Positions 15,093 to 23,068 of a stretch of DNA of 34,975 nucleotides are shown piece after piece. The stretch lies in the NCBI RefSeq assembly GCF_900094545.1, contig NZ_FMAH01000060.1, positions 1 to 34,975 on the forward strand. The letters run 5' to 3'. Source of the stretch: Martinezella miluonensis (GTDB taxonomy: Bacteria > Pseudomonadota > Alphaproteobacteria > Rhizobiales > Rhizobiaceae). Below the pieces are notes generated by a model, which was not told the origin of the DNA, did no database searches, and saw only the letters and a list, made by a program, of their open reading frames with translations. Every line of letters starts with the position of its first letter. Positions within the stretch are counted from its first letter, which is position 1. The translations under genes and the position numbers were made by a program.

Positions 15093-16190
15093 ATGACGAC
15101 GGCGCTCGGTGAAAAGATCAAAGCCATCATCCGCACGAATGGGCCGCTGAGCATTACGGATTATTTTTCGCTATGCCTCGCCGATCCGATGCATGGTTAT
15201 TACAAGACGCGCGAACCCTTCGGCCAATCCGGCGACTTCGTCACCGCGCCTGAAGTCAGCCAGCTGTTCGGCGAGATGATCGGCGTCTTCGTGGTACACG
15301 CATGGCAGCGCCATGGGGCGCCGGCGGATGTGCGCCTGGTTGAGATCGGCCCCGGCCGTGGCACGATGATGTCAGACATGCTGCGCGTCATCGGCAAGCT
15401 GGCACCACAGCTCTATGACGCCATGACGGTACACCTGGTCGAAACCAGCGAGCGCCTGCAAGGCTTTCAGCAGCAAACTCTCGAGGCACACGGCGCGAAG
15501 GTCTCGTGGCACACGGATTTCGGCGAGGTGCCAGAGGGCTTTACCCTGCTTGCCGCCAACGAACTTTTCGACGCCATCCCCATTCGCCAATTCGTACGCA
15601 CCACCAACGGCTTTCGCGAGCGCGCGGTCGGTCTTGATATCAACGACGAGCTGACGTTCACCACCGGCGTCGCCACGCTCGACCCCGCATTTCTTCCGGA
15701 GGGCGGCCTTCCGCCGATCGGCGCCATTTTCGAAGTCGCACCCGCCCGCCAAGCCGTCATGACGACGATCTGCGACAGGCTGAGCGCCCATGGCGGCACC
15801 GCGCTCGCCATCGACTATGGCCACATGGCGACGGGTTTCGGCGATACGCTGCAAGCCGTGCGCATGCATGAATACGACCCGCCGCTGGAGCATCCCGGCG
15901 AAGCGGATCTGACCAGCCATGTCGATTTCCAGCATCTGGCGCAAACCGCGCTCGCATCCGGCATGCATATCAACGGCTGCTGTCACCAGGGAGATTTCCT
16001 CATCGGGCTCGGCCTGCTGGAGCGGGCGGCGGCGCTTGGCCGCGACCAGGATGCGGCAACTCAGGAGAACATTCGTGCCGCTGCAGAGAGGCTGGCCGGT
16101 GCCGGTGAAGGCAAGATGGGAGAGCTCTTCAAGGCGCTCGCAGTTTCCAGCCCGGCGATCGATCTCCTGCCCTTTCGTCCCGTCAGCTGA
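15093..16190 (+). CDS. MidA/NDUFAF7-type SAM-dependent methyltransferase
   Basis: The 365-residue protein is of the DUF185 family. Diagnostic segments are ITDYFSLCLADPMHGYY (20-36), GQSGDFVTAPEVSQLFGEMIG (44-64), the SAM-binding loop LVEIGPGRGTMMSDMLR (81-97), and LLAANELFDAIPIRQF (about 153-168), which is a family hallmark. Mitochondrial NDUFAF7 symmetrically dimethylates an arginine of a complex I subunit; bacterial members are assumed to act on a similar NADH dehydrogenase subunit or other protein, but this is inference. It sits between lgt and pgeF, as in many Rhizobiales. The spacing to lgt is filled by a repeat, so read-through may be modulated. Confidence 0.88.
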   Translation: MTTALGEKIKAIIRTNGPLSITDYFSLCLADPMHGYYKTREPFGQSGDFVTAPEVSQLFGEMIGVFVVHAWQRHGAPADVRLVEIGPGRGTMMSDMLRVIGKLAPQLYDAMTVHLVETSERLQGFQQQTLEAHGAKVSWHTDFGEVPEGFTLLAANELFDAIPIRQFVRTTNGFRERAVGLDINDELTFTTGVATLDPAFLPEGGLPPIGAIFEVAPARQAVMTTICDRLSAHGGTALAIDYGHMATGFGDTLQAVRMHEYDPPLEHPGEADLTSHVDFQHLAQTALASGMHINGCCHQGDFLIGLGLLERAAALGRDQDAATQENIRAAAERLAGAGEGKMGELFKALAVSSPAIDLLPFRPVS

Positions 16191-16323
16191 ACCCTGACCA
16201 TCGATCCTGCGGATTGACAGCCCGCATCAGGCTGGGTCAACATCTCGGCCAAATCGAACTCCTTCGCCGCGACTGCGTTATTCATCGCACGACAGGCTAA
16301 ACCAGGTACCAAGGACGCTCCAG

Positions 16324-17106
16324 TTGCCGACACCAATTGCAAGCACGCTGCTGAGCGCCACCAAGGCTGCCGGCATTCGCCATGGCTATTTCACCCGTGC
16401 CGGCGGCGTTTCGGAAGGCATTTATCGTGGATTGAACGTGGGACTCGGCTCGAAAGATGAGCGTGAGCATGTGCAGGAGAACCGCCGCCGCGTCGCCGAT
16501 TGGTTCGGCCTCCCGCTGCAGCGACTTGCCACAGTGCATCAGGTCCACTCCCCGGATGTCGTGACGATCGTCGCGGATTATGACGGCAATCGCCCCGAGG
16601 CCGACGCGATGGTAACGGCCACGCCGGGCATCGCGCTCGGCGTACTTGCCGCCGACTGCGGCCCCATCCTCTTCGCCGATCCGGAAAATCGGGTGATCGG
16701 CGCCGCTCATGCCGGTTGGAAGGGTGCGCTGACGGGCGTGCTTGAAAACACCATCGACGCGATGGAGGCGCTTGGCGCAAAGCGTGAGGCAATCATTGCC
16801 TGCCTCGGCCCTTCGATCAGCCAGGCGAGTTATGAAGTCGGCCCTGAATTCGTCGACCGTTTTCTCGCCCACGATCCGAGCTATGCCAAATATTTCGCTC
16901 CGTCAGAGCGGACCGGCCACGCCATGTTCAATCTGCCGGCACTGACGGTCGACCGCCTGCGCAAGGCGGGGGTGACAGCCGATAGCCTGAACCTATGCAC
17001 CTATCCGGACTCCGACCGCTTCTTCTCCTATCGCCGCACGACACATGCGAAGGAGCCGGACTACGGCCGGCAGATCTCGGCCATCGCGATCGAGGAGACG
17101 AGTTGA
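16324..17106 (+). CDS. pgeF: Peptidoglycan editing factor PgeF (YfiH/laccase-domain)
   Basis: The 260-residue protein is of the multicopper polyphenol oxidase-like Cu/Zn family. Metal-site residues are present: H75 in VHQVHSPDV, C112 in AADCGPILFAD, and H129 in GAAHAGWKGAL. PgeF in E. coli is an amidase that removes L-Ser wrongly incorporated at the first position of UDP-MurNAc peptides, and eukaryotic relatives act on purine nucleosides. The best start is TTG 16324 with AAGGA about 10 bp before it; no ATG exists nearby. The stop is one base before the start of the M24 gene, whose ribosome-binding site lies inside pgeF, so the two are coupled. Confidence 0.9.
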   Translation: MPTPIASTLLSATKAAGIRHGYFTRAGGVSEGIYRGLNVGLGSKDEREHVQENRRRVADWFGLPLQRLATVHQVHSPDVVTIVADYDGNRPEADAMVTATPGIALGVLAADCGPILFADPENRVIGAAHAGWKGALTGVLENTIDAMEALGAKREAIIACLGPSISQASYEVGPEFVDRFLAHDPSYAKYFAPSERTGHAMFNLPALTVDRLRKAGVTADSLNLCTYPDSDRFFSYRRTTHAKEPDYGRQISAIAIEETS

Positions 17107-17107
17107 T

Positions 17108-18259
17108 ATGGCCCTGCATTTCGACCGCAGTGAATTCGACGCACGCCTGGCCCGGCTGCTTGCCAGGATGCAGGAAGAAAAGCTCGATGCCATGCTGCTC
17201 TTCGCGCAGGAGAGCATGTACTGGCTGACCGGCTACGATACGTTCGGCTATTGCTTCTTCCAAACGCTGCTGGTCAAGGCAGATGGGTCGATGACGCTTC
17301 TGACGCGCTCTGCCGACCTTCGCCAGGCCCAGCTCACCTCGGTCATCAAAGATATTCGCATCTGGGTCGATCGCCTCAATGCCGACCCCACCCTCGATCT
17401 GAGGGAACTGCTTGCAGATCTCGATCTTCTCGGTGCCCGGATCGGCATCGAATACGATACCCATGGCATGACGGGCCACATCGCCCGCCAGCTCGATCAT
17501 CAGCTCGCCAGCTTCGGCCAGATTGTCGATGCCTCCTATATCATCAGCCGCCTACGCTTGACGAAGAGCACGGCGGAGATTGCCCGCGTCGAGCGCGCCG
17601 CCACGCTCGCAGACGATGCGCTCGATGCAGCATTGTCCATTATCAAGCCAGGCGCGGACGAAGCCGATATCCTGGAGGCCATGCAGGGGGCCGTCTTTTC
17701 CGGCGGCGGCGATTATCCCGCCAACGAATTCATCATCGGCTCCGGCCCGGAGGCCCTGCTCTGCCGCTACAAATCCGGCCGCCGCAAGCTCGATGCCGAT
17801 GATCAGCTCACCCTCGAATGGGCTGGTGTCGACGCGCATTATCATGCCGCGATGATGCGTACGGTCGTCATTGGCAATCCGAGCCATCGCCATCGCGAGC
17901 TCTATAGCGCCTGCCTGGAGACTCTTCAGGCGATCGAAACGATCCTGGAACCCGGCCATACGTTTGGCGATGTTTTCGATATGCACGCCAAGATTATGGA
18001 CGAGCGCGGTCTTGCCCGCCATCGGCTGAACGCATGCGGCTATTCGCTCGGCGCACGCTTTTCCCCCTCATGGATGGAGCACGAGATGTTCCACATGGGC
18101 AACCCGCAGGAGATCGGGGAAAATATGTCGCTCTTCGTACACATGATCATCATGGACTCCGACAGCGGCACCGCCATGACCCTCGGGCAGACCTATTTGA
18201 CGACGTCGCAAGGCCCGAAGGCCCTCTCCCGCCACCCGCTCGAATTTCTTAACCGTTAG
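17108..18259 (+). CDS. M24-family (creatinase / ectoine-hydrolase-like) protein lacking metal ligands
   Basis: The 383-residue cytoplasmic protein has an N-terminal creatinase-type domain (about 1-135) and a pita-bread M24 domain (about 145-383). Genuine metallo-aminopeptidases use five ligands, D-D-H-E-E. Here the aligned positions are W238 (in LEWAG), A248 (YHAAMMRT), Y312 (CGYSLG), H345 (LFVHMII) and Q361 (LGQTYLT), so none is kept. The pattern YHA..RT with GYS.G instead resembles metal-independent ectoine hydrolase DoeA-like members. A hydrolase for a small amide is possible; Xaa-Pro aminopeptidase activity is unlikely. ATG 17108 has GAGGAG upstream and is 1 bp after the pgeF stop, so joint expression with peptidoglycan editing is likely. 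Confidence 0.85.
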   Translation: MALHFDRSEFDARLARLLARMQEEKLDAMLLFAQESMYWLTGYDTFGYCFFQTLLVKADGSMTLLTRSADLRQAQLTSVIKDIRIWVDRLNADPTLDLRELLADLDLLGARIGIEYDTHGMTGHIARQLDHQLASFGQIVDASYIISRLRLTKSTAEIARVERAATLADDALDAALSIIKPGADEADILEAMQGAVFSGGGDYPANEFIIGSGPEALLCRYKSGRRKLDADDQLTLEWAGVDAHYHAAMMRTVVIGNPSHRHRELYSACLETLQAIETILEPGHTFGDVFDMHAKIMDERGLARHRLNACGYSLGARFSPSWMEHEMFHMGNPQEIGENMSLFVHMIIMDSDSGTAMTLGQTYLTTSQGPKALSRHPLEFLNR

Positions 18260-18317
18260 CAGCGTAAGATAACGATCCTGAACGGGAAGACCGTCAAGAG
18301 GAAGGATCGTCGCGCAA

Positions 18318-19181
18318 ATGGGACTGGTCAGGACAATATTGACTGTCGCCGGCTTTTGCCTCGCGCTCTCTGCCTGCAACACCACGGACGCATTGACGCC
18401 GCCCGAAGCCATTGGCGATGCCGGCTCCACGCCTGTCACACAGCGCGAAGTCGAGCGCATAGCCGCAGCGCCACAGGCCCGCCGGAGCCTTCAAGACACG
18501 CAGCAGAGTTACAGCTATCAACAGCAATCCTCCCAGCAAGGCTATCAGCCGCAAAGCTACGGCGGAGGCGGCTCGCTCGACGAACAGGCGTCGGCACTGA
18601 GATCGAACGGCACCAACCCCTATGCCTCCCGCCCTCTCAATGACGCCCGCACCGCGTCGATCGCGCCAACCAACAATCAGTTTTCACAAGCCGACGAGCA
18701 GCGCGAGGCAGACCGCCGCCTCTCGGACGATCCGCCCCCACAGCAGCAACAGGCTGCCGACGATCCGCAGCCGGACCAGCAACAGGCATCGCTGCCGCCC
18801 ACAGCAGCAACCGGCGGCAGCAGCATCCGCTTTCTGCCGATCATCGGCGCACCGGTGCAAGCCGTCACGCCGCTCTCGCGCCAACTCGGTGCGGACGCCC
18901 GTTCGCTCGGCCTGACGATCAAGAGCTCCAGCGACGCGAGCGCAAGCTACATCTTGAAGGGCTACCTCTCCGCCTTCGAAGACGGGCCGCAAATCTCCGT
19001 GACTTACGTCTGGGACGTCCTGGATGGTGCCGGTAACCGCGTGCACCGAATCCAGGGGGCGGAAAGCGCGCCGCTGAAGCGCGGAGACCCCTGGACGGCC
19101 GTTCCGCCTGCTGTCATGCAGAAAATCGGCACCAAAACCATGTCAGAATTCAATTCCTGGCGCAATTCCAGCGGTGGATAG
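18318..19181 (+). CDS. Q/P-rich lipoprotein of unknown function
   Basis: The 287-residue protein has a type II signal peptide with lipobox LSAC and acylation site C20. A disordered Q/S/P/D-rich region (about 50-155) follows, with tracts such as YQQQSSQQGYQPQSYGGGG and PPPQQQQ. A folded C-terminal part (about 160-287) contains LGLTIKSSSDASASYILKGYLSAFEDG, WDVLDGAGNRVHRIQGAES and a final PWTAVPPAVMQKIG. The residue after C20 is N, so outer-membrane sorting is possible. The C-terminal part looks like a small mixed beta domain found in rhizobial hypothetical lipoproteins; I cannot assign a function. GAGGAAGGA precedes ATG 18318. It lies between the M24 gene and prs. Confidence 0.85.
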   Translation: MGLVRTILTVAGFCLALSACNTTDALTPPEAIGDAGSTPVTQREVERIAAAPQARRSLQDTQQSYSYQQQSSQQGYQPQSYGGGGSLDEQASALRSNGTNPYASRPLNDARTASIAPTNNQFSQADEQREADRRLSDDPPPQQQQAADDPQPDQQQASLPPTAATGGSSIRFLPIIGAPVQAVTPLSRQLGADARSLGLTIKSSSDASASYILKGYLSAFEDGPQISVTYVWDVLDGAGNRVHRIQGAESAPLKRGDPWTAVPPAVMQKIGTKTMSEFNSWRNSSGG

Positions 19182-19287
19182 CCACAAGCTTTTCATAAAT
19201 ATGAAAGGTATCGCACCCCTCCCCCCTTGCATTCGAGAGCAAGGCGGTTAAAAGCGCGGCTATCAGGTTGGTAACAGGCGGGCCAAG

Positions 19288-20220
19288 ATGAAGGTTTTCG
19301 CAGGCAATTCGAACCGGCACCTCGCCGAAGCGATCTGCAACTATCTCAATCTTCCTTTGGGTAAGGCAAGTGTCCGGCGCTTCGCGGACCAGGAAATCTT
19401 TGTTGAGATCCAGGAAAACGTCCGCGGCGAGGATGTGTTTGTCGTTCAGCCGACATCGTTTCCGGCCAACGACCACCTCATGGAATTGTTGATCATGGTC
19501 GACGCGATGCGGCGCTCTTCGGCGCGGCGCATCACGGCAGTTCTTCCCTATTTCGGCTACGCCCGCCAAGACCGTAAGGCCGGCCCGCGCACGCCGATCT
19601 CGGCGAAGCTCGTCGCAAACCTCATCACCGAGGCCGGTGCAGACCGCGTGCTGACGCTTGATCTGCACGCTGGCCAGATCCAGGGCTTCTTCGATATCCC
19701 GACGGATAATCTTTATGCTCTGCCGATCCTGACGCGCGACATCGTGGCGAATTACGATATCGGCAATGTCATGGTGGTTTCGCCCGACGTTGGCGGCGTG
19801 GTGCGTGCCCGCGCGCTTGCCAAACGCCTCGACTGTCTACTGGCGATCGTGGACAAGCGCCGTGATCGCCCGGGCGAATCCGAAGTGATGAACATCATCG
19901 GGGAAGTCGCCGGCAAGGATTGCATCCTGATCGACGACATAGTCGATTCCGGCGGCACGCTCTGCAATGCCGCCGAGGCGCTCCTGAAGAATGGCGCGAC
20001 CAGCGTAACGGCCTATATCACTCACGGCGTTCTGTCCGGCGGCGCCGTGACCCGCATCGCCAATTCGAAGCTGAAGGAACTGGTGATTACCGATTCCATC
20101 CAGCCGACGACTGCGGTGCAGTCGGCTCCGAATATCCGTGTCATCACGACGGCAAGCCTTATCGGCGAAGCCATTAACCGCACCAGCCAGGAAGAATCGG
20201 TTTCCAGCCTGTTCGACTAA
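19288..20220 (+). CDS. prs: Ribose-phosphate pyrophosphokinase (PRPP synthetase)
   Basis: This full-length 310-residue class I enzyme makes PRPP from ribose 5-phosphate and ATP for nucleotide, histidine and tryptophan synthesis. Signature segments are KVFAGNSNRHLAEAI (2-16), RRFADQEIFVEIQENVRGEDVFVVQPT (30-56), YFGYARQDRK (88-97), the Mg-binding LTLDLHAGQIQGFF, the flexible loop with KRRDRPG, and the PRPP-binding CILIDDIVDSGGT. All catalytic motifs look intact. The apt product encoded at 34012-34554 in this window consumes PRPP. The upstream gap is about 105 bp; a short imperfect A/T inverted repeat near 19190 is of unknown meaning. Confidence 0.97.
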   Translation: MKVFAGNSNRHLAEAICNYLNLPLGKASVRRFADQEIFVEIQENVRGEDVFVVQPTSFPANDHLMELLIMVDAMRRSSARRITAVLPYFGYARQDRKAGPRTPISAKLVANLITEAGADRVLTLDLHAGQIQGFFDIPTDNLYALPILTRDIVANYDIGNVMVVSPDVGGVVRARALAKRLDCLLAIVDKRRDRPGESEVMNIIGEVAGKDCILIDDIVDSGGTLCNAAEALLKNGATSVTAYITHGVLSGGAVTRIANSKLKELVITDSIQPTTAVQSAPNIRVITTASLIGEAINRTSQEESVSSLFD

Positions 20221-20234
20221 GGTCGGACAGCGTT

Positions 20235-21470
20235 TCAGGAGGCTTTGGCTTCGGCGGGATGCATCTGCTTCCATGCCAGCAGACCGATTCCGATCAAGCC
20301 GGAGATGAAGACGGCTGCGCCCGCGCCCATGATCGACGGCCCGATGCCGAACCATGCAAACAGGCTAGGCGACATGAGATAGGCCAGAAACAGGCCGGAA
20401 AAAATCGCGCACATCATCAGACGATAGACCTGCCCGAGGCGATGCGGTTCGCTGCGCGTCTGCATCAGATGCAGCATGGCGAGATTTTCGAAAGGACCGT
20501 TGATTGCCGCGAAGCAGGCAACGATCATCAGCCACATCCGGTCATGCATCAACGGCAGCAGAAAAACACCCGACCCGAAGATCAGTTTCGCAGCGATGAT
20601 CCAGACGACGGGCCGCCGTGGCTTGATGCTGCTGAGAATGAGGTTTGTCGCGACATTGCCGACGCCGTAGGCCATCATCATCAGGCTGTAGTCCGTCAGC
20701 GGATCGGCGCTGGTTTCGCGCAAATGCAGGATCATGCCGAGCAGGATGCCCATCGCCCAGGCGATGTTTCCCATCAGATTGGTGAACAAGCCATAGAGAA
20801 TTGCCGCATGGCCCCGGGCCACCCGCCACCCACCGAGGACACCGTCCACAACGGCGGCCATTCCGGAAAATTCGCGTCGGCGCGGCGCGGCTGGCAGCTT
20901 TGCCACCGCCAACCAGACGGCAAGCGCCGAGAGCAGGAACGTTGCAGCCGTCACGGTGAAGAATTGCGACTTCGGCAAGAAGCCGTTCACGAGCGCAATC
21001 AGGCTTGGCCCGAGAATGCGCGCCATGCGCCGCGTGGCATCGAACAGGCCGTTGGTCGCATGCCGGACATCGGGATCGACGGCGATGGTCGGCAAGGTCG
21101 CCTGCAGCGACGGGTCGAATGCCGACGTCAGCAATGCAATGCTTCCGGCAAGTACCATCAGCAGCGGCAGGCTCATCAGATGCAGAAGGCCGGCAAGCGA
21201 CAGCATCAGCAGGAGAGCCGCCCTTACGAGATCGGTCGCGATCATCGTCGTGCTGTGCCGCCAGCGATCCGTGAGGATGCCGCCGAAAAGACTGCCGAAC
21301 AGGAGCGCGCCGGACTGCAGCGCGGACACATATCCCGCATTGCTGCCGATGAAATCCGCCGCGATCCAGACGACCGCGACCATGTAGAATTCCGAGCCGG
21401 TGGCCGCCAGCACCTGACCGGCCCACAGAAGAGAGATCGAGCGCTGGCTCAACGGCCTCAGAACAAACAT
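20235..21470 (-). CDS. MFS transporter
   Basis: The 411-residue protein has about 12 hydrophobic helices. It has MFS motif A between helices 2 and 3 (GSLFGGILTDRWRHSTTM, about 57-74) and a related RRP loop in the second half (SSIKPRRPVVW). The MFS_3/enterobactin-exporter-like subgroup fits by length and by the opening RPLSQRSISLLWAGQVLAATGSEF. Such proteins export drugs, siderophores or metabolites; the substrate is not predictable. Start ATG 21470 has no obvious Shine-Dalgarno sequence. It begins only 25 bp after the stop of the second secreted paralog (21496-22956), so it may be expressed by read-through from that gene pair. Confidence 0.87.
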   Translation of the reverse strand: MFVLRPLSQRSISLLWAGQVLAATGSEFYMVAVVWIAADFIGSNAGYVSALQSGALLFGSLFGGILTDRWRHSTTMIATDLVRAALLLMLSLAGLLHLMSLPLLMVLAGSIALLTSAFDPSLQATLPTIAVDPDVRHATNGLFDATRRMARILGPSLIALVNGFLPKSQFFTVTAATFLLSALAVWLAVAKLPAAPRRREFSGMAAVVDGVLGGWRVARGHAAILYGLFTNLMGNIAWAMGILLGMILHLRETSADPLTDYSLMMMAYGVGNVATNLILSSIKPRRPVVWIIAAKLIFGSGVFLLPLMHDRMWLMIVACFAAINGPFENLAMLHLMQTRSEPHRLGQVYRLMMCAIFSGLFLAYLMSPSLFAWFGIGPSIMGAGAAVFISGLIGIGLLAWKQMHPAEAKAS

Positions 21471-21495
21471 GGTCGCATTCTGATTTCGGATTGGC

Positions 21496-22956
21496 TTATT
21501 TCATGACCTGGCCGTTGACCGTCACGCTGCCGGTGTCGGAAAGATCGATATCCCAGCGCGAGCGCCCATCCGCATCCGTCTTGGCAAAACCCTTGGCCAT
21601 CATCAGGCCGAAGGAGAGCTGGGAAAGATCAGCCTTCGTCTTTGCGGCTTCCTGCACAGCGACAATCGTTTTGTCGAGATCGCGGGCGAGCACGGTCATC
21701 TTCATGGACACGCGGTCCTTCTCGGTCAGCCAGCCGCGCATGCTGCCGGTGGCCTCTACGTCGTAGAGACTGGAAACGGCGCTGATCTTCGGGAAATTGA
21801 TCGTCATCGTTCCATCCGGGAACATGGCCTGCTGCAGCTTGGTGTCCACGGCCGCATTGCTTTCCGGGTCCTTGAAGTCGCTCTGCTGCAGGACCTCCAT
21901 CAGAGCCGAAAAGTTCAAGTTCGGCACCTGCAGCTGGAAATCGGCGGCATCGGGAACGAAGGCCATAAAATCGTCAGGCACGAGACCCGTTGCGAGGGTC
22001 AGCTTCTCGGCATTCAATCCGAAATCGGCGCTCATCGCATTGGCCGGCCCGGCAAGCTTGACGAAGTAGCCGAGTTTCTGCAGGCCGCCATCGCCAAACG
22101 GCGTCGTGACGGCAATATCCTTGGTGGCAATGGACTCTTCGAACGAGCCGACGATCGGCATGGCTTCCAGCAGCAGCGCCTTCAGCGCCTTGCTGTCCGC
22201 ATCCGACAGGGTTTTCTCGTCCTTGTGCTCGGAAACGAAGTGCAGCAAGGAGTTCACCGCCTTCAACGGCAGCTTGGTCGCGCCGACGTTGAAATCGATC
22301 GCCGCGATTTTCACTTCGCCGAGCGCTACATCCTCAGACGAAATCTTGTCGTAGAACGACTGCATGCTGCCGTTCATCTTCATGTCGAGCCTGCCCGGTT
22401 CGCCGCTGTCGGCAGAAGAGAGCGTGTAGCCTATGCTGTCGACCGTGGCGTCGTTCTTTTGAACGCTGTTGTTTTCGTCCGTCGTCTTCGTGGCGAAGGT
22501 GATGCCTTTGCCCTGCAGATCCATCGAACGCAAATAATGAAGTGCCGGATCGAAGACGCCCTTGAAGGTGGAGGAAGCCAGCGCGTAGCGGAACTCCATG
22601 GCGGGGCCGCTGCTGGGCTTGGAGTTGGCCGTGATATCGAGTGCATTGTTGCCTTCGATATTCCAGAGACCGCTATCCTGCGGCGTTGCGAGCATCATCA
22701 GCGGCTTCAGGCCAGTGATCGTGAGATCGCTGACATCCAGCTTGCTGAACAGCGTCTGCAGATCATAGGTGATCTCATAGTGCGGGCTGACCGGCTTTAC
22801 CGAAATTCCGCCGCTCTTGACGATATCGTCAGGCAGGAAATAGGTCAGGTTGTTGAACAGGTCCTTCGCACCCTGCTCGTTGACGTCAGCCGCTTGCGCA
22901 ACGCCAGCCACACCCGCAGCAAGAACAGCTGCCACGGCAACCGCTTTGAAACGCAT
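21496..22956 (-). CDS. Secreted protein of unknown function, tandem paralog 2
   Basis: The 486-residue protein has a signal peptide (cleavage after AQA, about residue 22) and no further membrane segments, so it is periplasmic or envelope-associated. It is clearly homologous along its whole length to the neighbour at 23069-24508. Shared features are EQGAKDLFNNLT near the mature N-terminus, YEITYDLQTLF, TGLKPL, the central MFPDGTMTINFPKISAVSSLYDVEATGS, and the C-terminal MAKGFAKTDADGRSRWD followed by VTVNGQVMK. Sequence is dominated by alternating polar/hydrophobic segments suggesting beta structure. GGGGGTG precedes ATG 22956. I do not recognise a named family with known activity. Confidence 0.82.
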   Translation of the reverse strand: MRFKAVAVAAVLAAGVAGVAQAADVNEQGAKDLFNNLTYFLPDDIVKSGGISVKPVSPHYEITYDLQTLFSKLDVSDLTITGLKPLMMLATPQDSGLWNIEGNNALDITANSKPSSGPAMEFRYALASSTFKGVFDPALHYLRSMDLQGKGITFATKTTDENNSVQKNDATVDSIGYTLSSADSGEPGRLDMKMNGSMQSFYDKISSEDVALGEVKIAAIDFNVGATKLPLKAVNSLLHFVSEHKDEKTLSDADSKALKALLLEAMPIVGSFEESIATKDIAVTTPFGDGGLQKLGYFVKLAGPANAMSADFGLNAEKLTLATGLVPDDFMAFVPDAADFQLQVPNLNFSALMEVLQQSDFKDPESNAAVDTKLQQAMFPDGTMTINFPKISAVSSLYDVEATGSMRGWLTEKDRVSMKMTVLARDLDKTIVAVQEAAKTKADLSQLSFGLMMAKGFAKTDADGRSRWDIDLSDTGSVTVNGQVMK

Positions 22957-23068
22957 AATTCACCCCCAAAAATGATGGAAAAACAACGTGAAAACTCGAA
23001 AATGCCCGGCAGGCCCTTCGAGCGGAACTATAGTATTGCCCCTGGACACGGCCCGCCCTCGCGCCGCA

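Noticed and set aside
19186..19208. A/T-rich imperfect inverted repeat before prs
   Set aside because: Only about five paired bases per arm in an AT-rich stretch; not distinguishable from chance.
20259..21506. 415-residue plus-strand frame opposite the MFS gene
   Set aside because: Composition (H, R, Q, D rich) is that of an antisense frame of hydrophobic codons; the minus-strand MFS protein has clear membrane helices and motif A.
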